From an uncultured bacterium (lineage in GTDB: Bacteria > Bacillota > Clostridia > Lachnospirales > Lachnospiraceae), in the NCBI GenBank assembly GCA_945871045.1, contig CAMBUC010000075.1, forward strand, positions 1 to 8,779: DNA of 8,779 nt, read 5' to 3'. How positions within the stretch are numbered: the first letter of the stretch is position 1; every line of letters begins with the position of its first letter. This document shows positions 1-5,831 of this stretch, piece by piece. The notes below the pieces were generated by a model. It was not told where the DNA came from and did no database searches. It worked only from the letters and a program-made list of their open reading frames with translations. Both the position numbers and the translations under genes were made by a program.

Positions 1-839
1 GGCGCTAATGTCTGAATATCACGTTTTGATGCAAAATTGTCATCCTCGTCTTCAAAAATTCCGGAACCGTTCCAAGGTTCTAAGCATAAGAAAGGCGCCT
101 TTCCTCCGATGGGAGTCCAAAAAGCGATAGAAGCAAAATCCGGATAATCCATGCGGATTCCCTTTCCGGTTTCCGGGTTTTTTAAAGTAACTCCGTGGGA
201 GTTGGTATGGTAAAAATAAAGCGCATCCTGATCAAACAGTTTAGCATTTAAGTGAACAGTGGTTCCTTTGTTTTCCTGTAATTTTCGTGGAGTGGCGAAG
301 AAGCACAGATTGTCCAGATCATATACATAGGTTTCCATAGACTCTTCTTCATCAAATTCTAAGATATAATCGGAAAATACTTCATTTTCTTCCAACGGAC
401 AATTGAAACCGGGATGGGCTCCGATATGATAGATCATATCCTGCGTATCTTTGTTATAAACTTCGTAAGTCATTTGAAGTTCTTTGCCATTTAAAGTATA
501 AGTTAAACGAAGTTCAAAAGAAAACGGATAACTTTTATGGGTGTTTTCGTTATCGGAAAGAGAAAATGTAATCTTATGTTCTTCCTGTGCGATCACCTGA
601 AACTCGGAATCTTTACAGAAACCGTGTTTTTCCATCGGATATTCCTGACCGTTAATGATCGTTTTGTTGTTTCGAACATTTCCTATTGTAGGAAAAAGAA
701 GGGGTGAAGAACGCATCCAGTGTTCGGGATCGGAATACCAGACGTACTCTTTTTCATTGGGATCTTTGAAGGATTTTAATTCCGCTCCCATGCTGTCGAT
801 CGTTGCGGAATATCCCTGATTCGTGATTGTATAACGCAT
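1..839 (-). CDS. LacX-type aldose 1-epimerase-like protein (3' end cut by window edge)
   Basis: This is a cytoplasmic galactose-mutarotase-superfamily protein of the LacX-like branch, expected to interconvert alpha and beta anomers of an aldose or a phosphorylated hexose; the exact sugar cannot be told. Translation from the ATG at 839-837 gives MRYTITNQGYSATID and 279 residues with no stop before the window edge. LacX proteins are usually about 290 residues, so only the last few are missing. The visible signature residues are His72 in EKHGFCKDSEF, His142 in HIGAHPGFN and the probable catalytic Glu254 in CLEPWNGSG, all in the usual order. A clear AAGGAGG lies 4 bases before the ATG (minus strand, 850-844) and fixes the start. 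The gene is divergent from the ABC operon. The fold assignment is firm; the physiological substrate is inference, and many genes of this type sit alone. Confidence 0.9.
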   Translation of the reverse strand, partial: MRYTITNQGYSATIDSMGAELKSFKDPNEKEYVWYSDPEHWMRSSPLLFPTIGNVRNNKTIINGQEYPMEKHGFCKDSEFQVIAQEEHKITFSLSDNENTHKSYPFSFELRLTYTLNGKELQMTYEVYNKDTQDMIYHIGAHPGFNCPLEENEVFSDYILEFDEEESMETYVYDLDNLCFFATPRKLQENKGTTVHLNAKLFDQDALYFYHTNSHGVTLKNPETGKGIRMDYPDFASIAFWTPIGGKAPFLCLEPWNGSGIFEDEDDNFASKRDIQTLA

Positions 840-869
840 AATGCCTCCTTAAATAATTAAACTATCAAA

Positions 870-898
870 AGTATATCGCAGGAAAACAAAAAAATCCA
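870..898 (-). promoter_or_regulatory. Candidate promoter of the epimerase-like gene
   Basis: Read on the minus strand, TATACT (875-870) is a good -10 about 31 bases before the ATG, followed by a short AT-rich leader and AAGGAGG. At a 17-bp spacing the -35 position reads only TGGATT, which is a poor match, so this promoter may be weak or need an activator. It is placed by position and the -10 alone. Confidence 0.4.
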
Positions 899-936
899 CA
901 AAATCAGACAGAAGAAAAGTAGGAAAAAAAATCCAC
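880..936. repeat. Two A-tract/TCCAC direct repeats in the divergent intergenic region
   Basis: The 12-base word of seven A residues followed by TCCAC occurs at 888-899 and again at 925-936. Both copies are preceded by AGGAAAA (from 880 and from 921); the first copy simply carries about four more bases inside the A-rich part. The copies are 37 bp apart, lie on the same face within about half a helical turn, and fall between the two divergent -10 elements. They may be an operator pair or intrinsically bent DNA. No regulator in the window can be assigned to them. Confidence 0.45.
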
Positions 937-937
937 C

Positions 938-965
938 TTAAATTAATCTCTCAGCATGGTATACT
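938..965 (+). promoter_or_regulatory. Candidate extended -10 promoter of the ABC transporter operon
   Basis: TATACT at 960-965 is preceded by TGG, giving an extended -10 (TGn-TATACT). The -35 position is a weak TTAAAT (938-943) at 16 bp, which an extended -10 can tolerate. Transcription would start near 972, leaving a leader of about 32 bases before the permease ATG at 1004. The in-frame ATG at 956 lies inside this promoter, which argues against it as the start codon. Confidence 0.55.
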
Positions 966-990
966 TACGAATTAGAGAAATAAAGAAAGA

Positions 991-997
991 AAGGGAG
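991..997 (+). promoter_or_regulatory. Ribosome binding site that sets the permease start
   Basis: AAGGGAG lies 6 bases before the ATG at 1004. The upstream in-frame ATG at 956 has no Shine-Dalgarno sequence and overlaps the -10, so 1004 is preferred. Confidence 0.75.
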
Positions 998-1003
998 AAT
1001 GCT

Positions 1004-1780
1004 ATGAACAAGAATAATTCCAGCAAAATTCCAAAAAAGGTGTGGCTTCTGATCTCTTTTTGCGCGGCTATGGTTGTATGGTATTTGCTTTCCATCAATC
1101 CCGATACGGCTCGAAGCTTCCCGAATGTAGTCTTAGTTGTTAAGGCGATCAAAACAATGATAGAAAGAGGCGTGTTCTGGCAAGATATTTCAAGCAGCCT
1201 TATTTCTGTATCAGCAGGCTTTGCCATTGGTTTTGCCCTGTCTTTACCGACAGCGATCCTGATGGCTTGGTATGTACCGGTGAGAAATATTATCGAGCCC
1301 TGGATCCAGTTTATCCGTAATATTCCTCCGTTGGCTTACGTGCCGCTGATCGTTTTATCTGCAGGTGTTGGTAGAAAACCTCAGATCATCGTTATTACGA
1401 TTGCGACCTTCTTAATTATGACTGTAACGATCTATCAGGGTGTTTTGAACGTAGACGAGACTCTGATCAAGGCTGCAAGAGTATTGGGTGCGACCGATAA
1501 GGACATTTTCCTTCGCGTTATCGCTCCGGCTACGCTGCCGTTTATCATCACAGCGATCCGTTTAGGTAGTTCCACTGCTTTGACCACATTGATCGCAGCA
1601 GAATCAACAGGTGCCATTGCCGGTTTAGGTATGAGAATTCGTTCTTTGAACAACAGTTTCGAATCTGAACCGATGTTGCTTTATATCATTATTATTGGTA
1701 TCATTGGTATGTTGGTTGAAAAATTTGTTAAATACTTAGAAAAGAGGTTCACAGGATGGCAGGAGAAGAGAGAAGCGTAA
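1004..1780 (+). CDS. ABC transporter permease, NitT/TauT (SsuC/TauC) family
   Basis: This is the membrane subunit of an importer of the nitrate/taurine/sulfonate/ThiX type (BPD_transp_1 fold); two copies would form the channel. The 258-residue product begins MNKNNSSKIPKKVW and is the usual family length. It has about six hydrophobic segments, at roughly residues 13-30, 65-90, 108-122, 126-148, 175-200 and 222-243. The cytoplasmic EAA-type loop that contacts the ATPase is visible at about 157-176, as AARVLGATDKDIFLRVIAP, followed by LPFIITAIRLG. The start is set by AAGGGAG at 991-997. Its 3' end overlaps the ATPase gene by 25 bp, which suggests translational coupling. The substrate cannot be read from the permease: family members carry aliphatic sulfonates, nitrate, cyanate, thiamin precursors or riboflavin. 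The family call is firm. Confidence 0.93.
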   Translation: MNKNNSSKIPKKVWLLISFCAAMVVWYLLSINPDTARSFPNVVLVVKAIKTMIERGVFWQDISSSLISVSAGFAIGFALSLPTAILMAWYVPVRNIIEPWIQFIRNIPPLAYVPLIVLSAGVGRKPQIIVITIATFLIMTVTIYQGVLNVDETLIKAARVLGATDKDIFLRVIAPATLPFIITAIRLGSSTALTTLIAAESTGAIAGLGMRIRSLNNSFESEPMLLYIIIIGIIGMLVEKFVKYLEKRFTGWQEKREA

Positions 1781-2547
1781 AAGTTAAGATTGACAATGTC
1801 AAGAGAATTTTTAACACCAGAAACGGTGAGATGATCGCACTGAATGGTGTAAGCTTAGACATCATGGAAAACGAGTTCATCTGTGTAGTTGGACCTTCCG
1901 GATGCGGTAAATCAACATTGTTAAATATCATTGCAGGTCTGTTGGAGCCCTCTTCGGGAAAAGTTTATTGTGACGGAAAAGAAGTAAAGGGCACCGGAAC
2001 AGAGCGAGGCGTAGTATTCCAGCAGTATGCGTTGTTCCCGTGGATGACTGTTAAGAAAAACGTTATGTTCGGTCTGGAACTGAAGGGCATCAAGGGTCGG
2101 GAAGCAGAAGACATTGCGATGAAGTACATAAAGATGGTTCAGTTGGAAGATTTCGTAAATCATTATCCGAAGGAATTATCCGGTGGTATGAAACAGCGTG
2201 TGGCGATCGCAAGAGCATATGCTGTAAATCCGTCGATCCTTTTGATGGACGAGCCCTTCGGTGCATTGGATGCACAGACAAGAACCCAGCTCCAGACAGA
2301 ATTATTGGAGACATGGGAAAAAGAACGTAAGACCTGCTTCTTCATTACTCATGACGTAGAGGAAGCGATCATTCTTGCCCAGAAAGTTATCATTATGAGT
2401 GCAAGACCCGGACGTATTAAGGAAATCGTTGATATCAACATTCCTTACCCTCGTACACAGGAAACAAAGATGACACCTGAATTCTTAGATCTGAAGAATC
2501 ATATCTGGGGTCAGGTATATCAGGAATATCTGGAAGTACGTAAATAA
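1756..2547 (+). CDS. ABC transporter ATP-binding protein, NitT/TauT (SsuB/TauB) family
   Basis: This cytoplasmic ATPase subunit powers the importer. All nucleotide-binding motifs are intact in the 263-residue protein: Walker A GPSGCGKST (46-54), the Q-loop in VVFQQYALFPW (86-96), signature LSGGMKQR (141-148), Walker B ILLMDEP (161-167), the D-loop with ALD (170-172) and the switch histidine His199 in FFITHDVEEA. The FPWMTV stretch after the Q-loop and the C-terminal SARPGRI followed by a basic/proline tail are typical of the SsuB/TauB branch. The ATG at 1756 is preceded by AAAGAGG 8 bases upstream, inside the permease gene, and the reading frames overlap by 25 bp, so co-translation is likely. 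The gene order permease-ATPase-binding protein supports one transport system. ATPase activity is not in doubt from the motifs; the substrate is unknown. Confidence 0.95.
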   Translation: MAGEERSVKVKIDNVKRIFNTRNGEMIALNGVSLDIMENEFICVVGPSGCGKSTLLNIIAGLLEPSSGKVYCDGKEVKGTGTERGVVFQQYALFPWMTVKKNVMFGLELKGIKGREAEDIAMKYIKMVQLEDFVNHYPKELSGGMKQRVAIARAYAVNPSILLMDEPFGALDAQTRTQLQTELLETWEKERKTCFFITHDVEEAIILAQKVIIMSARPGRIKEIVDINIPYPRTQETKMTPEFLDLKNHIWGQVYQEYLEVRK

Positions 2548-2551
2548 TCAT

Positions 2552-2580
2552 TTGACACCAAACCCGCGGGGGGTTATATT
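2552..2580 (+). promoter_or_regulatory. Near-consensus internal promoter for the binding-protein gene, with GC-rich palindrome in the spacer
   Basis: TTGACA (2552-2557, a perfect -35) and TATATT (2575-2580, five of six for the -10) are separated by exactly 17 bp, 5 bases after the ATPase stop codon. Transcription would begin near 2587 and give a leader of about 35 bases ending in AAAGGAGG (2608-2615), 6 bases before the ATG at 2622. The spacer carries the perfect 8-bp palindrome CCCGCGGG (2563-2570) within AACCC...GGGTT (2561-2575), a GC-rich patch in an otherwise AT-rich gap and a possible operator. Confidence 0.75.
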
Positions 2581-2621
2581 GGTAAAGTAATAGAATTTTT
2601 CATATTTAAAGGAGGAGAAAA

Positions 2622-3719
2622 ATGAAAAAGAAATTTTTAAGTGCATTAATGGCCGCTGCATTATCTGTTACGATGTTAGCAGGATGTGGTGCAAAAGAGG
2701 AAGCACCCGCACCTGCACCCGAGAAGACAGAGACAGAGACAGAGGCAGAAGCACCTGCAGAGGAGACACCTGAGGCAGAAGCACCTGCAGAGGAGGCTCC
2801 CGCAGTTGAGCCCGTAACATTAAACATCGCTTACATGCCGAACTACGGAAGCCTTTGGGCAATTGAGAACGCAATTGACCAGGGTTACTTAGAGGAAGAA
2901 GGAATCACCGCTAACCTCGTACAGTTCGAGGATGGCCCTACCATCATCGCAGCTATGGAAGGTGGAAGTATTGATGTAGGTTACATCGGACAGGGCGCTC
3001 ATAAGCTTTGTATCAACGGAAAGGCTGATATCTTCGCATTATCTCACATCTCAAACGGTGATATGCTGATCGGTGGTCCCGGAATCGCATCTGTTGAAGA
3101 TTTAGCTGGTAAGAAAGTTGCTTACTCTTCTGGTACATCCAGTGAGGACATCCTTGTGAAGTCTCTTGAGAAGGCTGGCATGACAATGAATGATATCGTA
3201 GCAGTTGATATGGATGCAACAGGTATCGTTTCTGCTATGGTTTCCGGTGGTGTTGAAGCAGCAGCTACATGGTCACCCAACAGTTTAAAGATCTTAGAAG
3301 AAGTTGATGGCGCTACAAAATTAACAGACAACATGACATTCTCTGACACGACAATTTCTTTGGCTAGCTGGATCGCAATGCCCAAGTATGCAGAGGAGAA
3401 CAGAGACATCTTATTAAGATTCACAAGAGCATTATTCAAGGCTATGGATTACGCAGCAACTGATAATCAGGAAGCTACAGCAGCATTAGTTGCAGCTCAG
3501 ATCGCCGGAGATGCTGATACTGTATACGAGCAGCGCGGAGATGCTGTTTGGTTAACAGGTAAAGAAGTTGCAAAGGGTGCAGCAGACGGAACTGTTGAAG
3601 GATACTATGAATTACAGAAAGAGAACTTCGTAGCAGCAGGTGCTGTAGAAGTTGATCCTGTTCCTGCAGTTTCTGATTATGTAATGTTAGACTTGATGGT
3701 TGAAGCTGGCGAGTACTAA
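2622..3719 (+). CDS. Substrate-binding lipoprotein, NitT/TauT (NMT1/SsuA-like) family
   Basis: This is the extracytoplasmic receptor that hands the substrate to the permease/ATPase pair. The 365-residue precursor begins with a lipoprotein signal peptide (MKKKFLSALMA, hydrophobic core) and lipobox LAGC, with Cys22 as the expected lipidated residue anchoring it to the outer face of the membrane. Residues 23-64 form a flexible acidic Ala/Pro/Glu/Thr linker. The binding domain starts with PVTLNIAYMPNY (64-75) and shows family features: EEEGITANLVQFEDG, MEGGSIDVGYIGQGA, the ISNGDMLI strand, VEDLAGKKVAYSSGTSSED and AAATWSPN. The start is fixed by AAAGGAGG. Its codon use is regular and its promoter is near consensus, as expected for a binding protein made in excess over the membrane subunits. 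A strong terminator follows. The ligand is unknown: similar proteins bind sulfonates, taurine, nitrate or vitamin precursors. Confidence 0.93.
   Translation: MKKKFLSALMAAALSVTMLAGCGAKEEAPAPAPEKTETETEAEAPAEETPEAEAPAEEAPAVEPVTLNIAYMPNYGSLWAIENAIDQGYLEEEGITANLVQFEDGPTIIAAMEGGSIDVGYIGQGAHKLCINGKADIFALSHISNGDMLIGGPGIASVEDLAGKKVAYSSGTSSEDILVKSLEKAGMTMNDIVAVDMDATGIVSAMVSGGVEAAATWSPNSLKILEEVDGATKLTDNMTFSDTTISLASWIAMPKYAEENRDILLRFTRALFKAMDYAATDNQEATAALVAAQIAGDADTVYEQRGDAVWLTGKEVAKGAADGTVEGYYELQKENFVAAGAVEVDPVPAVSDYVMLDLMVEAGEY
2742..2795 (+). repeat. 24-bp perfect in-frame direct repeat in the lipoprotein linker
   Basis: The same 24 bases (starting GAGGCAGAAGCACC and ending GCAGAGGAG) occur at 2742-2765 and 2772-2795 with a 30-bp period. 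Both copies encode EAEAPAEE. Just upstream, a GACAGA-type hexamer repeat (about 2725-2743) encodes TETETE. Because 30 and 6 are multiples of three, slippage would change the linker length without a frameshift. These repeats lie in the tether between the lipidated cysteine and the binding domain. Confidence 0.9.
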
Positions 3720-3727
3720 AATATAAT
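3700..3727 (+). promoter_or_regulatory. Candidate promoter for the nagB-like/nagA genes, overlapping the end of the lipoprotein gene
   Basis: A perfect TATAAT (3722-3727) begins 3 bases after the lipoprotein stop codon. TTGAAG (3700-3705), inside the last codons of that gene, is a partial -35 at 16 bp. Transcription would start near 3734, upstream of the intrinsic terminator at 3758-3790, so transcripts for the next gene would have to pass it. No other promoter-like element fits between the terminator and the start codon at 3811. Confidence 0.5.
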
Positions 3728-3731
3728 TACA

Positions 3732-3751
3732 ACTTCCGAATATACGGGAGT
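3732..3751 (+). other. Small hairpin in the leader before the terminator
   Basis: ACTTCCG (3732-3738) pairs with CGGGAGT (3745-3751) over 7 positions, one of them a T-G wobble, around the 6-base loop AATATA. It is followed directly by eight A residues and then the terminator stem. If transcription starts near 3734, only part of this stem would be made from the local promoter, while the full stem would exist on read-through RNA from the transporter genes. Its role is unknown. Confidence 0.45.
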
Positions 3752-3757
3752 AAAAAA

Positions 3758-3790
3758 AATAGGGTTGCCTGTGGGCGACCCTATTGTTTT
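3758..3790 (+). terminator. Intrinsic terminator between the lipoprotein and nagB-like genes
   Basis: AATAGGGTTGCC (3758-3769) pairs with GGCGACCCTATT (3774-3785) as a 12-bp stem with a single T-G wobble and the 4-base loop TGTG, followed by GTTTT. A run of eight A residues (3752-3759) sits at the 5' foot and could lengthen the stem. It is the natural end of the ABC transporter transcript. It finishes only 20 bases before the next start codon. Confidence 0.87.
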
Positions 3791-3810
3791 AAAGAAAGAA
3801 GGAAAAGAAT

Positions 3811-4632
3811 ATGCATGATTATTACTATTACAGCAAAGAAGAGTTATTAAAAAACCCGAAAATTCCGCTGATCGTTATGGAAGATAATCCGACTGTTTTT
3901 AAAGCGTTGGCAGAAGAAATGGTTGCTGAGATCAAACGTAAAAATGAATTAGGCGAAACAACCGTATTTATCTGCCCGGTTGGACCTGTTGGACAGTATC
4001 CTTATTTCGTAGATATGGTAAACGAACAGAATATCAGTTTGAAAAATGTATGGTTCATTAATATGGACGAATATCTGACGGATGACAAGCAGTGGATTCC
4101 CAAGGAGCATAAGTTAAGTTTCCGCGGATTTATGGATCGTACCGTTTACACAAAGATCAAACCGGAATTAGTGATGCCGGAAGAACAGCGCATTTTCCCT
4201 GACCCGAATAACACCACCCATATTCAGGAAGTGATCGAAAAGTTAGGCGGAGTAGATATCTGCTTTGGCGGAATCGGAATTAATGGTCATGTTGCATTTA
4301 ATGAAGCGCAGGATGAACTGACCGGTGAAGAATTCTTACAGTTACATACCAGAGTATTGGAGATTGCAAAAGAAACAAGAGCAGTAAACTCCATCGGTGA
4401 TTTAAACGGTGCTTTGGATGATATGCCCCGCTACTGCATTACCATTGGCATGAATGAGATCTACAATGCAAGAAAGATCCGTCTGGGATGTTTCCGTGAC
4501 TGGCATAGAAGCGTTGTAAGAAAAGCGGCTTACGGCGAAAAGACTGCGCATTTCCCTGTAAGTTTATTACAGGATCATCCGGATATTTCTCTGCGTTTTA
4601 CAGAATTTGTTGCTAATTTGCCGGAGGATTAA
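3811..4632 (+). CDS. Divergent NagB-family glucosamine-6-phosphate deaminase/isomerase-like protein
   Basis: This cytoplasmic protein of the NagB/SugarP-isomerase fold is 273 residues long, close to E. coli NagB (266). Core catalytic landmarks are kept: NMDEY (84-88, with Asp86 matching the catalytic Asp72 of E. coli) and GIGINGHVAFNEA (154-166, with His160 and Glu165 matching His143 and Glu148). The Asn before Gly-His is normal for Bacillota NagB. Two phosphate-handling features are not kept. The TGGT loop (PTGGTP in E. coli) reads PVGPVG (56-61), and the LGSQKAL lysine (Lys208 in E. coli) aligns with His232 in FRDWHRSV. I therefore call it NagB-like and do not assert GlcN-6-P as the substrate. 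The start follows AGAAGG by 8 bases. NagA follows after 1 bp, supporting an amino-sugar role. Its leader contains the strong terminator. Confidence 0.8.
   Translation: MHDYYYYSKEELLKNPKIPLIVMEDNPTVFKALAEEMVAEIKRKNELGETTVFICPVGPVGQYPYFVDMVNEQNISLKNVWFINMDEYLTDDKQWIPKEHKLSFRGFMDRTVYTKIKPELVMPEEQRIFPDPNNTTHIQEVIEKLGGVDICFGGIGINGHVAFNEAQDELTGEEFLQLHTRVLEIAKETRAVNSIGDLNGALDDMPRYCITIGMNEIYNARKIRLGCFRDWHRSVVRKAAYGEKTAHFPVSLLQDHPDISLRFTEFVANLPED
4623..4627 (+). promoter_or_regulatory. Ribosome binding site that sets the nagA start
   Basis: GGAGG inside the last codons of the nagB-like gene lies 6 bases before the ATG at 4634. The in-frame ATG at 4607 has no such site and would overlap the upstream gene by 26 bp, so 4634 is preferred. 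Confidence 0.8.
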
Positions 4633-4633
4633 A

Positions 4634-5785
4634 ATGAAAGATTGTTATATTGTAAATGGCGAAGTTTTTATCGACCATAAATTTGAGAAAAAAACATTAA
4701 AAATGAGTGATCAGGTACTTCAGGTACTTGATGCAGATTATGCAGTTCCTGCAGACGCAGATCGCGTAGATGCGGCAGGAAAGAAAGTGGTACCGGGCTT
4801 CATCGATGTACATACACATGGAGCTGTAGGTGTGGATGTCAATGCAGCAACAGCAGAAGATCTGGAAAAGATCTGCCGTTTTGTTGCCACCCGAGGAACT
4901 ACTTCCTGGCTGTGTTCGGTTCTGACCGATACAAAAGAGCAGACCATGTGGTGTATCGATCAGTTTAAGGAACATAAAAAAATGGATGGCAAGGGTGCAA
5001 ACCTGTTAGGTATTCATTTGGAGGGACCGTTCCTTTCTACCGAATATAAGGGAGCGATGCCGGAGTATCTGTTACAGAAGCCGAATATGCCGTTGCTTCG
5101 TGAATATCAGGAACGTGCAGAAGGCAATATCAAATATATTACCATTTCTCCGGAAGTGGAAGGAATCGCAGATGACATTCCGGCAATGAAGGAACTGGGA
5201 ATCACAGTAGCCATCGGTCATTCCGGTGCTGATTATGACACCAGCTGGAAAGCGATCAATCACGGTGCTGCCTGCTGTACGCATACCTTTAATGCGATGA
5301 AATTATTGCACCAGCATTTCCCGGCAATTATGGGAGCTGCTCTGGAATCTGACATTTATTGCGAAGCCATTTGCGATGGCCGCCACTTACATCCGGGCGT
5401 TGTGAGATTATTGCTCAAGACAAAGGGCTTAGATAAGGTGGTAGCGATCACAGACTCCATTATGGCTGCCGGTCTTCCGGATGGAAATTATAAATTGGGA
5501 GTCAATGATGTCGTAGTAGTAGACGGAGACGCAAAATTGGCAGATACCGGCGTTCGCGCAGGAAGTACATTGACACAGGATGTTGCTTTAAAGAACCTGT
5601 TATCTTTCACCGGAAGACCTTTGGAGGAAGTATTGCCTTTACTTTCTGAAAATCCGGCAAAATTATTGGGAATTTTTGATAAGAAGGGTTCGATCGCGGA
5701 CGGAAAAGATGCAGATCTCGTTCTTTTAGATGCAGACAATAATATTGCAGACGTATTTGTTGGTGGTGTACAAATAGAAAAGTAG
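4634..5785 (+). CDS. nagA: N-acetylglucosamine-6-phosphate deacetylase
   Basis: This is a cytoplasmic amidohydrolase that removes acetate from GlcNAc-6-P to give GlcN-6-P, the substrate of a NagB enzyme. The 383-residue product has the usual length and the metal-dependent amidohydrolase motifs in order: PGFIDVHTHG (54-63, metal-site His60 and His62), GIHLEGPFL (126-134, metal-ligand Glu130), AIGHSGA (193-199, His196), CTHTFNAM (215-222, His217), CDGRHLHP (247-254, substrate-contacting His251) and AITDSIMAAG (271-280, catalytic Asp274). The substrate-loop motif often written KGAH reads KGAM (139-142); the last position varies in the family, so this is not disabling. It starts 1 bp after the nagB-like stop codon, so the two are surely co-transcribed and probably translationally coupled. 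No terminator hairpin is visible after it. A related N-acetylhexosamine phosphate (for example GalNAc-6-P) is possible given the unusual neighbour. Confidence 0.92.
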   Translation: MKDCYIVNGEVFIDHKFEKKTLKMSDQVLQVLDADYAVPADADRVDAAGKKVVPGFIDVHTHGAVGVDVNAATAEDLEKICRFVATRGTTSWLCSVLTDTKEQTMWCIDQFKEHKKMDGKGANLLGIHLEGPFLSTEYKGAMPEYLLQKPNMPLLREYQERAEGNIKYITISPEVEGIADDIPAMKELGITVAIGHSGADYDTSWKAINHGAACCTHTFNAMKLLHQHFPAIMGAALESDIYCEAICDGRHLHPGVVRLLLKTKGLDKVVAITDSIMAAGLPDGNYKLGVNDVVVVDGDAKLADTGVRAGSTLTQDVALKNLLSFTGRPLEEVLPLLSENPAKLLGIFDKKGSIADGKDADLVLLDADNNIADVFVGGVQIEK

Positions 5786-5794
5786 ATGAAAAAC

Positions 5795-5818
5795 GAATAA
5801 AGTGGTAGAATAAAGCGG
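5795..5818 (+). repeat. Tandem 11-bp direct repeat upstream of the kinase promoter
   Basis: GAATAAAGTGG (5795-5805) and GAATAAAGCGG (5808-5818) match at 10 of 11 positions with a 13-bp period, and GAAT begins once more at 5818. The pair covers the -35 region of the promoter at 5826-5831, whose own -35 is poor. Tandem direct repeats here are typical of activator or response-regulator sites, so autoregulation by the downstream regulator is possible. Confidence 0.5.
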
Positions 5819-5825
5819 AATCGTT

Positions 5826-5831
5826 TATAAT
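5826..5831 (+). promoter_or_regulatory. Consensus -10 (TATAAT) for the kinase/regulator/pfk operon
   Basis: A perfect TATAAT sits 35 bases before the kinase ATG. At 17 bp the -35 position is TGGTAG, a poor match, so the promoter likely depends on an activator, perhaps acting at the adjoining tandem repeat. Transcription would start near 5838. Confidence 0.5.

Noticed and set aside
956..1003. Upstream in-frame ATG for the permease (adds MVYLRIREIKKERENA)
   Set aside because: It overlaps the candidate -10 TATACT, has no ribosome site, and adds a charged tail not expected for the family; AAGGGAG supports the ATG at 1004.
943..1227. Minus-strand open frame with a hydrophobic stretch opposite the permease start
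   Set aside because: It is antisense to a clear coding region and the promoter; its hydrophobic run is a mirror of the permease sequence.
2561..2575. AACCC...GGGTT read as a terminator after the ATPase gene
   Set aside because: The stem is only 5 bp with no U-tract after it, and it falls inside a near-consensus promoter spacer.
2606..2827. Minus-strand Ser/Ala/Gly-rich open frame
   Set aside because: It is the antisense shadow of the repetitive lipoprotein linker, with no ribosome site and no recognisable domain.
4276..4306. Asn in place of the E. coli NagB Asp141 (GINGH versus GNDGH) read as loss of a catalytic residue
   Set aside because: Asn before Gly-His is common in functional Bacillota NagB proteins (GIGxNGHIGFNE), so it is not evidence of inactivity.
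4607..4633. Upstream start for nagA (MLLICRRIK)
   Set aside because: It lies within the nagB-like gene without a ribosome site; GGAGG at 4623-4627 points to 4634, where the family's usual N-terminus begins.
5048..5067. NagA KGAM instead of KGAH taken as a defect
   Set aside because: The last position of this loop varies in the family (for example Gln in Bacillus), and all metal and catalytic residues are present.
5791..5826. AAACGA...TCGTTT inverted repeat after nagA as a terminator
   Set aside because: The arms are 6 bp with a 24-base gap and no U-tract, so it is unlikely to terminate transcription.
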